Below, piece after piece: positions 21,229 through 27,981 of a DNA stretch of 64,000 nucleotides; position 1 is the first letter of the stretch; each line of letters starts with the position of its first letter. This DNA is from CADCVT01 sp036389485 (GTDB taxonomy: Bacteria > Actinomycetota > Thermoleophilia > Solirubrobacterales > Solirubrobacteraceae), in contig DASVPR010000055.1 in the NCBI GenBank assembly GCA_036389485.1, positions 97,371 through 161,370 of the forward strand, in the 5' to 3' direction. The notes below the pieces were generated by a model. The model was not told where the DNA came from. It did not search any database and saw only the letters and a program-made list of their open reading frames with translations. The translations under genes and the position numbers were made by a program.

Positions 21229-23546
21229 GCGCGACCCTCGCGCCTCCGCGCCGCCCGCCCGCCCGGCCCGCTCCGCGGCCGGCGAGCCCGCCCCCTGCGG
21301 CTCCTCCGAGCCCGCCGGCGCCCGCGGCCACGACCCCTCGGCTCCTCGTCCGCATCGCGGCCGTCGGCGCGCTCGCGCTCTTCGGCGCCGAGGCGTGGGG
21401 CGGGATGGTGCGGCCGGAGGCCGGAGGGCGCGTCGTCGGCGCGGCGTTCGCCGGGATCGCGCTGGCGGCGGTCGCGGCGGCCGCCTCGCGGCTCCCCGTG
21501 TGGTGGTGGCGCGCGACGCTCGCCGCCCTGCCCTTCGCCGCGGGCGGTGCGGCACTGCTGCTCGCGGGCGTCCCCCTCCACCTGCTCGACCTCGAGAGCT
21601 GGGGCGACCTCGGCGGCGGCCTCGGGCAGGGGCTGCAGGCGCTGCCCGGCCTGAACGTCCCGTACCGGGGCGTCGACGAGTGGAACCGGATCGCGATGCT
21701 CCTGCCCGGCACGTCGATCGCGATCCTGGGCGTCCTCGTCGCGATCGGGCGGCCGATGCTCGGGATCGTCGCCCTGTCGATCCTCTACGCCGTGCCGGCC
21801 GTGCAGCTCGACATGGCCCACCCGTGGCTCGACGGGCTGCTCTTCGCCCTGCTGCTCGCCGGCGCGCTGTGGGCGGAGCGGATCGCGCCGCGCGAGGCCC
21901 CGCTCGGCGCAGCGGTCGTGCTGGTCGCGGCGCTGGCCGCGCTCGCGCTGGCGCCGCGGCTGGACTCGCGAGAGCCGTGGGTCGACTACGAGTCGCTCGC
22001 GCAGTCGCTGAGCGACCGGGGGACGAGCTCGTTCTCGTGGGAGCACTCCTACGGCCCGCTCGACTGGCCGCGGGACGGCCGCGAGGTCCTGCGGATCAGC
22101 GCGCCGACCAGTGCGTACTGGAAGGCCACGACGCTCACGCGGTTCGACGGCCGGCGGTGGATCGAGGTGCGGCCGCAGGGCGTCGAGGACGACCCCGAGG
22201 CGGACCGGCCGAAGCGCCGCTGGATCCAGGAGCTGCGCGTGTCCGTCCGCAACCTGCGCACGCGGCAGTTCATCTCGGCGGGCACCACCCTGAAGATCGA
22301 GAGCTCGCCCCGCGACGTGGAGGCGGGCGCGCCCGGTTCGTTCGTCGCGCACGGGCAGCCGCTGCGTCGCGGGCATTCCTACCTGGCGCGCGCGTACGTC
22401 CCGCGGCCGCGGACGGTGGAGATCGAGGCCGCCGGCACCGACTACCCGTCCTCGCTGTGGCCGTTCCTCAGCATGGACCTGCCGGAGGACGTCGGCGGTC
22501 CGCCCCCGATCGACCCCCTGACCCACCAGTACGACCCGTCCGCCACGCCGGGGTTCGTCGTGTTCCGGCCGTTCGGCGAGACGCGGAAGGCGCTCGGGTT
22601 CCTCGCCGGCCGTGGCGTCGGCGAGCCGATCGGGACGTCGTGGATCGAGGACTCCTCGTACGCGCGGATGTACGCGCTCGCGCGGCGGCTCGCGGCGCCG
22701 ACGAAGACGCCGTACGCGTTCGTGCGCGCCGTCCAGGCCTACCTGTCCCGCGGGTTCACCTACACGGAGACCCCGCCGCGCCGCTCCCTGCCGCTCGACG
22801 CGTTCCTCTTCGTCGACAAGCGCGGCTACTGTCAGCAGTTCTCGGGCGCGATGGCGCTGCTGCTGCGGATGGGCGGCGTGCCCGCCCGCGTCGCGAGCGG
22901 CTTCTCGCCCGGGATCTACGACGAGGACCGCCAGGAGTACGTCGTGCGCGACCTCGACGCGCACTCGTGGGTCGAGGCGTACTTCCCGGGCTACGGATGG
23001 ATCTCGTTCGACCCGACGCCCGCCATCGCGCCCGCGCGTGCGCAGCTGCCGGCCCTCGACGAGGAGGGGGAGGAGGCCGCCGAGGAGGAGTCGGGATCCT
23101 CGTCCGCGACCCGCGGCAGCGAGCGCGCGCAGGACCCGAACGCGCTCGGCCAGGACGCCGCGCAGTCGGACTCCGGCGGCTCGCTGTTCGTGACGTTGTC
23201 GCTGGGGGCGCTGGCGGTCCTGGTGGTACTGGCGATCGCGTACGCGGTGGCCGCCGCGCGCTGGCGGCGGCGGTACGGGCCGGAGGTCGCGGCGGCGGAG
23301 CTGGCGCGCGCGCTGCGGCGGACCGGCCGGGCGATGCGGCCGGGCGCGACGCTGCGCCAGCTCGAGGACTCCCTGCGCTGGGCGCCGGAGGCCGCCGGGT
23401 ACGTGCGGGCGGTGCGGTCCGCGCGGTTCGGGTACGAGGCGCGCGCGCCGACGCGCGAGCAGCGGCGGGCCCTGCGGCGCGAGCTCGCCAGCGGCCTCGG
23501 GCTGCGCGGGCGGCTGCGGGCGCTGTGGGCGCTGCCGCCGTTCTAG
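21225..23546 (+). CDS. Membrane transglutaminase-like protein (DUF3488/TgpA type)
   Basis: A 773-residue protein with a Pro-rich cytoplasmic start (1-35), about six membrane helices (36-250), and a large extracytoplasmic part with a transglutaminase core. Catalytic Cys lies in KRGYCQQFSGAMALLLRMGG and His/Asp in DAHSWVEAYFPGYGWISFDPTP (about 525-605). Another helix (about 650-675) and a DUF4129-like C-terminal tail complete the TgpA architecture. It sits with MoxR and DUF58, so a role in cell-envelope protein processing is likely, with unknown substrate. Confidence 0.92.
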   Translation: MSATLAPPRRPPARPAPRPASPPPAAPPSPPAPAATTPRLLVRIAAVGALALFGAEAWGGMVRPEAGGRVVGAAFAGIALAAVAAAASRLPVWWWRATLAALPFAAGGAALLLAGVPLHLLDLESWGDLGGGLGQGLQALPGLNVPYRGVDEWNRIAMLLPGTSIAILGVLVAIGRPMLGIVALSILYAVPAVQLDMAHPWLDGLLFALLLAGALWAERIAPREAPLGAAVVLVAALAALALAPRLDSREPWVDYESLAQSLSDRGTSSFSWEHSYGPLDWPRDGREVLRISAPTSAYWKATTLTRFDGRRWIEVRPQGVEDDPEADRPKRRWIQELRVSVRNLRTRQFISAGTTLKIESSPRDVEAGAPGSFVAHGQPLRRGHSYLARAYVPRPRTVEIEAAGTDYPSSLWPFLSMDLPEDVGGPPPIDPLTHQYDPSATPGFVVFRPFGETRKALGFLAGRGVGEPIGTSWIEDSSYARMYALARRLAAPTKTPYAFVRAVQAYLSRGFTYTETPPRRSLPLDAFLFVDKRGYCQQFSGAMALLLRMGGVPARVASGFSPGIYDEDRQEYVVRDLDAHSWVEAYFPGYGWISFDPTPAIAPARAQLPALDEEGEEAAEEESGSSSATRGSERAQDPNALGQDAAQSDSGGSLFVTLSLGALAVLVVLAIAYAVAAARWRRRYGPEVAAAELARALRRTGRAMRPGATLRQLEDSLRWAPEAAGYVRAVRSARFGYEARAPTREQRRALRRELASGLGLRGRLRALWALPPF

Positions 23547-23561
23547 GCGTGCGGCGAGCCC

Positions 23562-23590
23562 TTCAGACGCGCCCGATCCGGCCGTACACT
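23562..23590 (+). promoter_or_regulatory. Promoter of the TPR gene
   Basis: -35 TTCAGA (23562-23567), 17-base spacer, -10 TACACT (23585-23590). The ATG at 23598 is 7 bases downstream, so the mRNA is predicted to be leaderless. Confidence 0.6.
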
Positions 23591-23597
23591 CGGGGTG

Positions 23598-23960
23598 ATG
23601 GAGAGCGTGTACGACCTCTTCACGCGCGGCACGCGACTACTCGAGGACGGCGACTTCCACGCGGCCACCGTCCCCCTGGCGCGCGCCCGCGACCTCGCGC
23701 CCGACAAGGCCTCGATCCGCGAGGCCCTGGGCCGCGCGCTCTTCCGCTCGCAGCGCTACGAGCAGGCCGCCGCGGAGTTCGAGGCGGTCGTCGAGCAGGC
23801 GCCGACGAACGACTACGCGCTCTTCTGCCTCGGCCGCTCGCTCCAGCTCCTCGGCCGCCACTCGGAGGCGCGCCATCCGCTCGCCCTCGCGTCGAACCTG
23901 CGCCCCGAGCGTGGGGACTACCGGCACTACCGCGACCAAGCCCGCCGCCGCGCCGCCTGA
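23598..23960 (+). CDS. Tetratricopeptide repeat protein
   Basis: A 120-residue cytoplasmic protein made of about three TPR units: YDLFTRGTRLLEDGDFHAATVPLARARDLAPD, ASIREALGRALFRSQRYEQAAAEFEAVVEQAP and DYALFCLGRSLQLLGRHSEARHPLALASNLRP. It is presumably a protein-interaction scaffold; the partner is unknown. The ATG is chosen over the GTG three bases earlier because of the promoter spacing. Confidence 0.87.
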   Translation: MESVYDLFTRGTRLLEDGDFHAATVPLARARDLAPDKASIREALGRALFRSQRYEQAAAEFEAVVEQAPTNDYALFCLGRSLQLLGRHSEARHPLALASNLRPERGDYRHYRDQARRRAA

Positions 23961-24078
23961 CGGATTCTCGTCGCGCGTCTACGTGCCGCGCGCCCCCGCA
24001 CGACCACCCCTCAATTCAGACTGCGCGCGCGGGTCGGGTTGCTTGTGTCGGGTTCACTGTGCGAAGACGTCGCCACTC

Positions 24079-24089
24079 ATAAGTATCAT
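24079..24089 (+). promoter_or_regulatory. -10 region with ATAAGTATCAT motif before the ArsR-type gene
   Basis: ATAAGTATCAT contains the -10 box TATCAT (24084-24089), 6 bases before the ATG at 24096. Close variants occur at 25902-25912 and 27020-27030, next to the S1 gene and the XRE gene. The surrounding 130 bases (23961-24095) are the most AT-rich non-coding stretch nearby and hold no gene. Confidence 0.5.
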
Positions 24090-24095
24090 CTGCGC

Positions 24096-24506
24096 ATGGC
24101 TTCACAAGAACCGACTCCCGTCCAGGGCCAGCGCGCGATGGCGCATCCGATGCGGGCTCGGATCCTCGCGGCGCTGGACGGCCGCGAGCTGAGCCCGGTC
24201 GAGCTCGCCCGCGAGCTCGATGCCTCCCTCGGCGTCGTCAGCTACCACGTGCGCGTGCTCGCGGACGCAGACGTCGTCGAGCTGGCCCGGACGACCGCGC
24301 GCCGCGGCGCGATTCAGCATCACTACAAGCTGCGCGACAACGCGGCGGTCTCGGGCAGCGTCTCGCTGAGCGCCGAGCGTGCCGAGAAGCTCGCCGGAGA
24401 GCTGCGCAAGGTGGTCGACCGCGCTCGGCGCGAGGCCGCGAAGGCGGCCGAGGGGGGCGGTGACGTCGAGGTGACCGTTCTGGTGCACCGCGTCGCACTC
24501 ACGTAG
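24096..24506 (+). CDS. ArsR-like winged-helix regulator
   Basis: A 136-residue DNA-binding protein. Residues 10-75 are a winged helix (AMAHPMRARILAALDGRELSPVELARELDASLGVVSYHVRVLADADVVEL), with recognition helix LGVVSYHVRVLA. The C-terminal part (85-136) is a helix rich in Glu/Arg/Ala, probably for dimerisation. There is no cysteine metal site. The effector is unknown. The ATG at 24096 is supported by the -10 box 6 bases upstream. Confidence 0.85.
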   Translation: MASQEPTPVQGQRAMAHPMRARILAALDGRELSPVELARELDASLGVVSYHVRVLADADVVELARTTARRGAIQHHYKLRDNAAVSGSVSLSAERAEKLAGELRKVVDRARREAAKAAEGGGDVEVTVLVHRVALT

Positions 24507-24530
24507 CACCTTCCCGCATACCGTCGGCGC

Positions 24531-25031
24531 ATGACCCCCGCCGACTGGCTCGTTCTCCTCGTCGCGCTCGACGCGCCGGCGGCCGGGCTGGAGCCGGTTC
24601 GGGTGCAGAAGGCGCTGTTCCTGCTCGCGCGCGAGGGTGGCCTCCCGCGCTCCGAGCGCTACTGGTTCCTTCCCTACAACTACGGGCCGATGAGCCCGCG
24701 GATCTACCGCGACGTCGACGTGCTCGTGCGGCGCGGGCTCCTGGAGCGATTGCCCGTGCCCGGCTACACATGGGGCCGCGTGCGCGCGACGGAGGAGGGC
24801 CGGCGCCGGGCCGAGCGGCTGGTCTCGGTGGCGACCGCGCGAGAGCGCCGCGGCCTCGAGGCGCTGCGCGGCATCCGCGCGCTCGTCACCTCGCTGAGCT
24901 TCGCCGAGCTGCTGGAGACGATCTACGAGCGGCACCCGCAGTACGCGGTGAAGTCGGTGTTCCGGCGGAGCCCGACGGCGTCCGGCGGCGACGCGCCGCG
25001 CGGGGGTGTGCGGCGAGGCGGCCGGCGATGA
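24531..25031 (+). CDS. Small winged-helix-like protein (possibly YwgA/Panacea-like)
   Basis: A 166-residue protein. The motif order VQKALFLLAREG.. YWFLPYNYGPMSPRIYRDVDVLVRRGLLE recalls the YwgA or DUF4065 (Panacea) folds, which also pair 'QK..FL' with 'YGP.S..I/V'. The region after residue 85 (TEEGRRRAERLVSVATARERRGLEALRGIRALVTSLSFAELLETIYERHPQYAVKS) is helical and common in YwgA-type proteins. The family call is inference. Panacea domains often act as antitoxins, but no toxin is evident here. ATGA overlap with the Ntn-hydrolase gene indicates coupled translation. Confidence 0.65.
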   Translation: MTPADWLVLLVALDAPAAGLEPVRVQKALFLLAREGGLPRSERYWFLPYNYGPMSPRIYRDVDVLVRRGLLERLPVPGYTWGRVRATEEGRRRAERLVSVATARERRGLEALRGIRALVTSLSFAELLETIYERHPQYAVKSVFRRSPTASGGDAPRGGVRRGGRR

Positions 25032-25786
25032 CGCTCGTCCTCGCGATCCGGTGCCGGGAGGGCGTCGTGCTCGCCTCCGACGGCCAGGCCACCAGCGACG
25101 CGGCGGGTCAGCCGACGCGCCAGGCGGTGCAGAAGCTGTTCGACCTCGGCGGGCGGATCGCGTGGGGTGCGGCCGGGAGCGTCGGGCTGCAGCAGGCGCT
25201 CGTCGAGTGCCTCGACCGCGAGCGCGACCGGGTGCTGGCGGCGGAGGACCCGCGGGCCGCGCTGGTCGAGACCGTCATCCCGATCCAGCAGCGCGCGCTG
25301 CGCGACTTCGTGCCGCATCCCGGGGCGCAGGCGCCCGACCTCGCGTGCGTGTTCTGCTGGGTCGACGCGGGCGGGGAGCCGCGCATCTTCTCGGTGCCGC
25401 GGACGGGCAGCGACCACCAGCTGCACGAGCGCCACGCCGCGGTCGGCACCGGCGACATCTTCGCCGACTTCGCGATGGTCTCGGTGGAGCACCTGGGCAC
25501 GCCGGACCTCTCGCTCGAGCAGGCGAAGATGGTCGCGCTGAAGGCGATCGCCGACGCCATCGACGTCGCCGCGATCTACCTCGGGCCGCCGATCCAGATG
25601 GCGGTCGTCACCGCGCGCGGCGTGGCGGAGGTGCCGAAGGCCGAGATCGAGGGCGGCCTCAGCGACTCGGTCGACGCGTGGAAGATCCGCCAGCGCGAGA
25701 CGCTCGGCCCGCTCGCGCCCCCGGCGCCGGTCGTGAGGAGGGCGCCGGGTGAGGAGGGCCGGGCGGCCAGCAGGGCGGCCGGGTGA
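25028..25786 (+). CDS. Proteasome-like N-terminal nucleophile hydrolase
   Basis: A 252-residue protein of the proteasome-beta/HslV fold. After Met removal the chain begins TLVLAIRCREGVVLASDGQAT, aligning Thr1, Asp17 and a Lys at 35 (QKLFDLG) with catalytic Thr1, Asp17 and Lys33 of proteasome subunits. No propeptide is needed. It carries GRIAWGAAGSVGLQQAL (the G-x-AG loop of the family), and the C-terminal 20 residues are a low-complexity tail made from a DNA repeat. It is a lone subunit: no prcA, prcB or hslU neighbours. Function is probably a self-compartmentalised peptidase, by inference. Confidence 0.8.
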   Translation: MTLVLAIRCREGVVLASDGQATSDAAGQPTRQAVQKLFDLGGRIAWGAAGSVGLQQALVECLDRERDRVLAAEDPRAALVETVIPIQQRALRDFVPHPGAQAPDLACVFCWVDAGGEPRIFSVPRTGSDHQLHERHAAVGTGDIFADFAMVSVEHLGTPDLSLEQAKMVALKAIADAIDVAAIYLGPPIQMAVVTARGVAEVPKAEIEGGLSDSVDAWKIRQRETLGPLAPPAPVVRRAPGEEGRAASRAAG

Positions 25787-25814
25787 GGAGGGCCGGGCGG
25801 CGAGCAGGGCGGCC
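25747..25814 (+). repeat. Two tandem 34-bp repeats over the stop codon of the Ntn-hydrolase gene
   Basis: Unit 1 is 25747-25780 and unit 2 is 25781-25814, with one mismatch (CCAGCAG/CGAGCAG). A degraded third unit follows to about 25846. Each unit includes GGGTGAGGAGGGCCGGGCGG. Since 34 is not a multiple of 3, the TGA is out of frame in unit 1 but in frame in unit 2, where it ends the protein. Confidence 0.85.
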
Positions 25815-25884
25815 GGGTGACGATGGCTGAGCGGCGAGCGGGGCGGCGGGGTGAGCGCGGTGCGCCAACCCTCGTCCGCGCGTC

Positions 25885-25912
25885 TTGACGCGGGGCGACC
25901 TATGAGTACCAT
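25885..25912 (+). promoter_or_regulatory. Promoter of the S1-type gene
   Basis: -35 TTGACG (25885-25890), 16-base spacer, -10 TACCAT (25907-25912) inside the shared motif ATGAGTACCAT (25902-25912). The ATG at 25922 is 9 bases after the -10 box, giving a leaderless or nearly leaderless transcript. Confidence 0.7.
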
Positions 25913-25921
25913 CGCGCCCCA

Positions 25922-26827
25922 ATGGTGGGGTGGCGTTCAGCGCGGGAGCGGACTGATGCGATGGACGCGACCGGTCCGCACGTCGCGAGCGCATACGAGG
26001 AGGCGCTCTCCACCGGCGAGCGCCGCGGGCTGCGCCGCTGCCGGAACGCGCTGGAGAAGGGCCGGCGCGTCCGTGGGCGGATCGTCGCGTCCGGCGACCA
26101 GGGGCTGCTGGTCGACCTCCGCGGCGTCCCGGGGCACGTGCCGGCGGCGGAGGTCTCGGCGCGTCGCGCGTCGCGCCTGCCGTGGCCCGGCGCCGACGAG
26201 CGGTGGGACGGCTGGGTCGTGGCGGTCGGCGACGACCTCGTCCACCTGTCGCCGCGCCGGCCGGAGGAGCGGTTCGCCGAGGCGCGCGTCCGCAGCGGCG
26301 AGGTCGTCACGACCGGCCGCGCCGGCGCCCGCATCCGCATCGAGGGGGCCGGGTCGCTGGCGATCATGCCGTGGGAGGAGCTGTCGTGGCAGCCGATGCT
26401 CGAGCCGCCGCGGCTCGAGCCGGACACGGTCCTCACCGGGAGGATCGACGACATCACGCTCGAGGGGCCGATCCTCTCGCCGCGGTCGCTGGTCCCGAGC
26501 CCGTGGCCCGCGATCGCCCTGGCCCTCCCGCCCGGCACCCGCGTCGGAGCGACCGTCGAGCACCGCGCCGGCGGCCAGGCGCTCCTGCGCACCGACCGCG
26601 CGCCGCGCGCCGCGACGATCGTCCCGGTCGACCGGCTCCCGCGCTACGCCGCGGCCGGCGCCACGGTGGAGGCGACGGTCGAGGAGGTCAACGCCCTCGC
26701 GGGCCTCCTCGTCCTGGGGCAGCTCAGCCTCGGGAGCCCGAGTTCTCGTGCGCTTCGGCCCGTTGCAGCAGATGAGACGCCGGGACGTCCAGAGCCCGGG
26801 CGAGCCGCTTCAGATTCGTGTAGCTGA
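25922..26827 (+). CDS. S1-type RNA-binding-like hypothetical protein
   Basis: A 301-residue protein with repeated beta-barrel patterns. GRRVRGRIVASGDQGLLVDLRGVPGHVPAAEVS (about 46-78) looks like a degenerate S1/OB domain, and two further segments (ITLEG..., GATVEATVEEVNALAGLLVLGQLSL at about 240-265) have the same rhythm. An RNA-related role is inference. The first ATG is used because of the promoter spacing; ATG 25961 is an alternative. The last 34 codons overlap the convergent XRE gene by 104 bases and are probably unstructured. Confidence 0.65.
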   Translation: MVGWRSARERTDAMDATGPHVASAYEEALSTGERRGLRRCRNALEKGRRVRGRIVASGDQGLLVDLRGVPGHVPAAEVSARRASRLPWPGADERWDGWVVAVGDDLVHLSPRRPEERFAEARVRSGEVVTTGRAGARIRIEGAGSLAIMPWEELSWQPMLEPPRLEPDTVLTGRIDDITLEGPILSPRSLVPSPWPAIALALPPGTRVGATVEHRAGGQALLRTDRAPRAATIVPVDRLPRYAAAGATVEATVEEVNALAGLLVLGQLSLGSPSSRALRPVAADETPGRPEPGRAASDSCS

Positions 26828-26975
26828 CGTTCCGCTCGCCGCGCTCGATGCCGCCGAGGTACGTGCGGTGCATCCCGCTGCGGTGAGCGAGATCCTCCTG
26901 CGAGATCCCCCGCACACCGCGGAGGTCTCGCACCGCGCGGCCGAGCGCCGCGTGCGCCTGGGATCGGGACGACAT
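26724..26975 (-). CDS. XRE-family helix-turn-helix regulator
   Basis: An 83-residue Cro/CI-like DNA-binding protein consisting almost entirely of the HTH domain: LGRAVRDLRGVRGISQEDLAHRSGMHRTYLGGIERGERNVSYTNLKRLARALDVP (residues 12-66). Helix 2-3 is QEDLAHRSGMHRTYLGGIE. No dimerisation or effector domain is present. It overlaps the 3' end of the S1-type gene antisense by 104 bases. The motif ATGAGTAGCAA (27020-27030), shared with two nearby promoters, lies 45 bases upstream of its start. Confidence 0.88.
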   Translation of the reverse strand: MSSRSQAHAALGRAVRDLRGVRGISQEDLAHRSGMHRTYLGGIERGERNVSYTNLKRLARALDVPASHLLQRAEAHENSGSRG

Positions 26976-27019
26976 CGTTCTCTAACGCTGTTCGGCTGCC
27001 ACTTAACGGTCTACACTCT

Positions 27020-27030
27020 ATGAGTAGCAA
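27020..27030 (+). promoter_or_regulatory. ATGAGTAGCAA motif upstream of the XRE gene
   Basis: Third member of a motif group (ATAAGTATCAT, ATGAGTACCAT, ATGAGTAGCAA). It lies in the 85-base gap between two minus-strand genes, so it is a candidate operator for autoregulation by the XRE protein. The same gap holds TACACT (27012-27017). Confidence 0.35.
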
Positions 27031-27060
27031 CCGTTCCGGCGAATACCGGGCGTGCGCTTC

Positions 27061-27438
27061 TCAGGAGGCCGCGCGGGCGCGGTGGCGGACGACGATCGCC
27101 GCCTCCACGAGCAGGCCGAGCAGCCGGTCCAGCCACTCGGCCGTGACGAGCTCGCGCGGCAGCTCGCCGTGCACCCACACCGCGCCGGCGCCCGACTGCG
27201 CGTAGCGCACGAGCACGAGCCCGCGATTGCGGAAGAGCAGCTCGTGCTCGCCGACGGCGTCCGGCCCGACGGCCTCGCACTGCGCGCGCAGCAGGCCGTC
27301 GCGGAACGCGAGCCCCACGTGCAGCGGCCAGCCCGCCGCGTCGACGGTCAGGCCCCACTCGCCGGGCGCGACCTCGCGGGAGGGCGCGTCGAGCGACGCG
27401 AGAAATGCCGAAACGGCGCTGTTTGCGGGGTCCGTCAC
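27061..27438 (-). CDS. Hypothetical protein, possible YbjN-like fold
   Basis: A 125-residue cytoplasmic protein (VTDPANSAVSAFLASLDAPSR...). The alternation of EWGLTVDAAGWPLHVGLAFRDGLLRAQCEAVG, HELLFRNRGLVLVRYAQSGAGAVWVHGELPRELVTAEWLDRLLGLLVEAA suggests the alpha/beta fold of type III secretion chaperone/YbjN-like proteins. That is inference, and function is unknown. GTG at 27438 is chosen because upstream sequence is the rimP leader, and an ATAGCA-type -10 lies about 8 bases before it. Confidence 0.65.
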   Translation of the reverse strand: MTDPANSAVSAFLASLDAPSREVAPGEWGLTVDAAGWPLHVGLAFRDGLLRAQCEAVGPDAVGEHELLFRNRGLVLVRYAQSGAGAVWVHGELPRELVTAEWLDRLLGLLVEAAIVVRHRARAAS

Positions 27439-27471
27439 GGTGCTATCGTCCCACGCACAGCTTCTGTCGCA

Positions 27472-27491
27472 CGGCCCGGGGGACCGGGCCG
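27472..27491 (+). promoter_or_regulatory. First leader hairpin of the rimP-nusA operon
   Basis: CGGCCCGG/CCGGGCCG with a 4-base GGGA loop is a perfect 8-bp stem in the 5' leader. Transcription probably starts near 27455, after a TGCTATCGT extended -10-like element (27441-27449). Confidence 0.5.
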
Positions 27492-27506
27492 CGTGGCGCC
27501 GGACCG

Positions 27507-27528
27507 GAAGCGGGCGCGAGCCCGCTTC
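27507..27528 (+). terminator. Terminator-like attenuator hairpin before rimP
   Basis: GAAGCGGGC (27507-27515) pairs perfectly with GCCCGCTTC (27520-27528) around GCGA, followed by TTCTGTGTC. It is 30 bases before the rimP ATG, inside the untranslated leader, so it is placed like an attenuator. NusA, the second protein of this operon, acts on such hairpins, so feedback control is plausible. Confidence 0.55.
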
Positions 27529-27557
27529 TTCTGTGTCAGGGGAGAGGTGATGACGGA

Positions 27558-27977
27558 ATGAGCAGCGCAATCCAAGAGCACATCGAGGCCCGCCTCGCGG
27601 AGACCGACCCGGATGTCGAGGTCCTCACCGCGGAGTTGGTCGGCGGCTCCACCGTGCGGCTCTTCATCGACCATCCGGACGGTGTCACCCTCGATCTCTG
27701 CGCGCGGGTCACCGAGCACCTGGCCGAGGTCCGCGACGAGTACGCGCTCGAGGTCTCCAGCCCCGGGCCGAAGCGCCCGCTGACCAAGCCGCAGCACTTC
27801 CGGCGCTTCATCGGCCGTCGCGCGCGCGTGCGCACCCGCGGCGAGCACGAGGGGCACCACAGCTTCACGGGGGAGCTCGTCGGCGCCTCCGACGACACGG
27901 TGACGATCGCCGCCGACAACGGCGTGATCGCCATCCCGTACGCCGACATCACGCGATCGAACCTGGTGGAGGAGTAG
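27558..27977 (+). CDS. rimP: Ribosome maturation factor RimP
   Basis: A 139-residue 30S assembly factor. The N-terminal alpha/beta domain (DVEVLTAELVGGSTVRLFIDHPDGVTLDLCARVTEHL) contains the conserved 'E.SSPG..RPL' motif (YALEVSSPGPKRPLTKPQHFRRFIGRRARV, residues 64-93). The C-terminal SH3-like domain is FTGELVGASDDTVTIAADNGVIAIPYADITRSNLV. The N-terminus is shorter than in E. coli, starting near the first helix. GGGGAGAGG at 27539-27547 is the Shine-Dalgarno sequence. A three-codon reading frame (ATG 27550) ends on the rimP ATG. Confidence 0.92.
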   Translation: MSSAIQEHIEARLAETDPDVEVLTAELVGGSTVRLFIDHPDGVTLDLCARVTEHLAEVRDEYALEVSSPGPKRPLTKPQHFRRFIGRRARVRTRGEHEGHHSFTGELVGASDDTVTIAADNGVIAIPYADITRSNLVEE

Positions 27978-27981
27978 CCAC

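Noticed and set aside
27020..27205. 61-codon gene preceded by TACACT
   Set aside because: The -10 box is only two bases from the ATG, the product is Ser/Arg-rich, and it is antisense to the 27061-27438 gene.
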